Source: a virus
Direction: 5' to 3' (one strand)
IMG/VR virus record: IMGVR_UViG_3300010885_059300
Location: 1-41,599 of that record
Length of the DNA stretch: 41,599 nucleotides
Shown: positions 39,129 to 41,599 of the stretch, in pieces
Layout of the letters: the number at the start of each line of letters is the position of its first letter
Position numbering within the stretch: position 1 is the stretch's first letter
The notes under the pieces: generated by a model
Database searches by the model: none
Told to the model about the DNA's origin: nothing
Seen by the model: only the letters and a program-made list of their open reading frames with translations
Made by a program: the position numbers and the translations under genes

Positions 39129-41599
39129 ATGGCTACAAGAACATTTACCGCCTCCAAAGACTCCATAATTGCGATCCGCGGAATAGACGGCGCGTCGTTT
39201 GGCGCAGGAAAAGATTATCACAACTACGTTGGTGATAGCGGAGACTACACGATCCGCTCGCTTATTCAATTTAACGTAGACTTTTCAAACGTAGGCTCTA
39301 TTAATAGCGCAACTCTGTATCTTAAAACTCCACGTTCCAGCGATGGGACTGTTAACGGCGTCTTAAGAGATACGCACGGTACATGGAATTCCGGCTCAAT
39401 AAAATTTAGCCGCGTTACAACTACGTGGACAGAAGGAATTTACGGAACAGACGAAGGTTTCAACGGCGTTAACTCCGTAGAGTGGGACAACCAACCTAGC
39501 ACAACGGCAACTGGCGCAGTCAACTTTACCACCAGAGCCTCTCGACCATCAAGTCCTGCCGTAGACACCATTGTCATTACGGACATTGTTAAGGCTTGGG
39601 CGCCAACCTCTGTTACCGGCGGCGGAAACGCAACTAACTACGGCATTCAAATTCGCAACAACACCGAAGGCGGATCTGACTACTGCGAGTGGTACAGCCT
39701 TGAAGGTGGTGCCAGCGGTATTTCTGGCGCTGTTGCTCCGTACATTGTTATTGACTACAACGCAGCTGCACCAACCGTAACTATTGGCTCGCCAAGCACA
39801 CCTGCAAGCGCCGGGATTGCAAAGCTTGTCAACATTACCGATACAACGGAATGGTCTGCATCTACACAGTTGGCTCGACCACAACTTGGCTGGAACTACT
39901 CCAGCGCAGCAAGTCTTGCTCAATCGTCTTGGCGGGTAAGGATTTATTCTGCATCCACTGGTGGGACAAAATATTACGACTCGGGATTGATCACGGATAC
40001 CGCCCATAAAGCCGATACCTACTTCGAGGTTCCAGGGACAACCAACGTTCCAACCTGGGTTTCATCGGCTACTGGATATACTGGCTGGGACACTATTACT
40101 GGTCTGGTTAACGGCACAGAATACTGGTGGACCATTGAGGTTGTTGACTCCTCGGGGAACACTTCCTCGGAATCTGCTCGCTACGCCTTCAAAGTGCGAT
40201 GGGGGCAGGTTATCCACGTATGGGACTCCACCTCTACATCCTCTTCTCAGTGGGACATTACCTACCCCGCACCGCCAGCGGGAACCCAAGCGGCAATGTT
40301 TTACCGATCAACAACAACTACAACCGCCACCACTGGAACTTGGTACTCGTCTATTGGCGCTGTTGTTTCCGGAAGAAGATACTTGCAAACTATGTTGCGC
40401 CTTTCAACAGATGCTGGGGTGCAACCAACTGTTGGAGACATAACTTTTAGCTACCTGACGGGAACTGTTAGCCCAGACAACTGGGAAGTTGATGCAAACG
40501 GCACACTTATTCTTAACAACTCAACTTATCGCTTTGGCACAAAGTCGGGTTTGCTTTCGACAGCAAGCTCTGCGGCCACAATTATCCAGCCAAAAAGAGA
40601 TACCACGCAATACGACGTTGCGGTTATTGCCGGGCAGCCTTACATTTTTTCAGCCTACGTTAAGCCGACGCCACAAACCCTTCTCACATCTAGAACAATT
40701 AAGCTTAGGGTTTATGCGGCAAGCGGAGTAAGCGCAACCTTGGGCGCAGAAATAGGAACTGGCTCAGACGATTACAGTATTTATGAGCAGCAAGATGGAT
40801 GGTACCGACTTTTCTACAAGTTTACCGCAACTGGTAGCTGGGTAAAACCAGTCATTGAGTTTGGGACCGGAACAGGCGCGGCAGCCGGTGATGCAATTTA
40901 CGTAGACGGCGCTCAGATTGAAGAGGGAAATGTTGTGCGCTCCTGGACCCCGGGGTTTGTAACGCAGGCTATCACCATTGAGGGCTCCGGGATCACCGTT
41001 GACAAATATGGCGGCGGATCTTTGCGGCTTCGTGGCTCAACGGGCGGCGCTAGGGATGTTATTGAGCTTGGCGCAAACGGCCTTAACTTTGGCGGCTCTT
41101 CCGTGGCAAGCCTTTACTCTGGCGCCGCTTCGACTCTAAACGTTACTGGAGACTTGTCCGTCTCAACCGCAATTAGAACTGCAACTGGAGGGGCGGACCC
41201 AGCCGTGTATATTGGCGAAGACTCACTTATCTTTGACGCGGACATTTCGGACACCATGGGAATCCAGGGGCAGCAAACCGCTGCAAACGGCGCCATTGTC
41301 TTTGGCTCTGGTAAAGATACAAACTTGTATCGTGGTGGAGCAAATCTTCTTAAAACCGATGACGCATTTGATGCTGGCTCTTACATCAAAAGCGGCATGT
41401 CGGCTCAGCGATACAGCAATGGTGGATCTTCAGTTAGCACCACTAGCGTTGGTACCGATTACGTTGATATTTCTGGTTATACCGTAACATTCACGCCAAA
41501 CTATGTTGGTCAGCGGTGGCTGATTACATTTACTGGATCATCTTATACAAATACAAACACCGACCAATACATCTTGTATCAAATTTATGTTGACGGGGG
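39129..41599 (+). CDS. DNRLRE/FN3/carbohydrate-binding-type tail fibre protein (3' end outside window), >823 aa
   Basis: From an ATG at 39129, 3 bp after the previous stop, the frame is open to the window edge. Residues about 1-210 follow the DNRLRE (CBM96-like) pattern: TFTASKDSIIAIRG, then YTIRSLIQFNVDFSNVGSIN and SATLYLKT, later IVITDIVKAWAP. Residues about 215-360 are FN3-like (TRPxLGWNYSS-type strands, NGTEYWWTIEVVD). About 450-600 is a jelly-roll carbohydrate-binding type (YIFSAYVKPTPQT, YEQQDGWYRLFYKFTATG, IYVDGAQIEEGN). From 600 the shaft-like repeats begin (SLRLRGSTGG, LNVTGDLSVSTAI, GAIVFGSGKDTNLYRG), as in receptor-binding fibres. The ribosome binding site is weak, suggesting coupling to the gene before it. 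Confidence 0.8.
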   Translation, partial: MATRTFTASKDSIIAIRGIDGASFGAGKDYHNYVGDSGDYTIRSLIQFNVDFSNVGSINSATLYLKTPRSSDGTVNGVLRDTHGTWNSGSIKFSRVTTTWTEGIYGTDEGFNGVNSVEWDNQPSTTATGAVNFTTRASRPSSPAVDTIVITDIVKAWAPTSVTGGGNATNYGIQIRNNTEGGSDYCEWYSLEGGASGISGAVAPYIVIDYNAAAPTVTIGSPSTPASAGIAKLVNITDTTEWSASTQLARPQLGWNYSSAASLAQSSWRVRIYSASTGGTKYYDSGLITDTAHKADTYFEVPGTTNVPTWVSSATGYTGWDTITGLVNGTEYWWTIEVVDSSGNTSSESARYAFKVRWGQVIHVWDSTSTSSSQWDITYPAPPAGTQAAMFYRSTTTTTATTGTWYSSIGAVVSGRRYLQTMLRLSTDAGVQPTVGDITFSYLTGTVSPDNWEVDANGTLILNNSTYRFGTKSGLLSTASSAATIIQPKRDTTQYDVAVIAGQPYIFSAYVKPTPQTLLTSRTIKLRVYAASGVSATLGAEIGTGSDDYSIYEQQDGWYRLFYKFTATGSWVKPVIEFGTGTGAAAGDAIYVDGAQIEEGNVVRSWTPGFVTQAITIEGSGITVDKYGGGSLRLRGSTGGARDVIELGANGLNFGGSSVASLYSGAASTLNVTGDLSVSTAIRTATGGADPAVYIGEDSLIFDADISDTMGIQGQQTAANGAIVFGSGKDTNLYRGGANLLKTDDAFDAGSYIKSGMSAQRYSNGGSSVSTTSVGTDYVDISGYTVTFTPNYVGQRWLITFTGSSYTNTNTDQYILYQIYVDG

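Overview
This window is part of a tailed dsDNA bacteriophage genome (Caudoviricetes). It carries the head, connector, tail and tip modules of a virion with a very long, non-contractile (siphovirus-type) tail. Support comes from an HK97-type portal, an S78-type prohead protease, a major capsid protein, connector/stopper/tail-completion/terminator genes, a lambda G/GT-like chaperone frameshift, a 5,162-residue tape measure and multi-domain tip proteins. No contractile sheath, integrase, tRNA, CRISPR array or terminase is visible. Base composition is moderate. Shine-Dalgarno sequences are mostly strong GGAG types, and GTG starts occur. The host cannot be fixed from sequence; a chromosomal-type parS-like palindrome only says the host probably has ordinary ParABS.

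Left part (1-4693, minus strand). Read in the direction of transcription: a CxxC zinc-binding protein, a small unknown protein, the portal (with an unusual degenerate HAD-like domain and a further conserved C-terminal domain), a GT-A-type glycosyltransferase, a 48-residue Cys/Lys-rich protein, an HNH nuclease and a small Cys/His protein. After a clear promoter come an unknown 82-residue protein and an HTH protein cut by the window edge. A divergent control region (4694-4849) separates this from the rightward operon.

Head and connector part (4850-9993, plus strand). The first gene fuses a prohead protease, a Dps/ferritin-like domain with intact ferroxidase residues, and an acidic coiled-coil scaffold. 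The scaffold has its own in-frame GTG start behind a perfect ribosome binding site. The major capsid gene follows and ends at a strong hairpin. Then come an 85-residue protein whose coding sequence holds a near-perfect parS site, the connector with an extra N-terminal Ig/FN3-like domain, the stopper, and the tail-completion protein.

Tail part (9977-41599). A metallophosphoesterase gene on the minus strand interrupts the cluster. The plus strand then continues with the tail terminator, the major tail protein (again followed by a hairpin), chaperones G and G-T joined by a GGGAAAA -1 frameshift site, and the giant tape measure. The tape measure contains four tandem GNAT-like units and an HExxH zincin-like segment ahead of the classical core. 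Next are a 2,541-residue hub protein split by a long run of repeated beta modules, an 879-residue tip/fibre protein with a 111-bp internal duplication, and a DNRLRE/FN3/carbohydrate-binding-type fibre protein that runs off the right edge.

The most unusual points are the protease-Dps-scaffold fusion, the enzyme-like cargo inside the tape measure, the parS-like site, and a beta module that seems to have been inserted into several unrelated tail domains.
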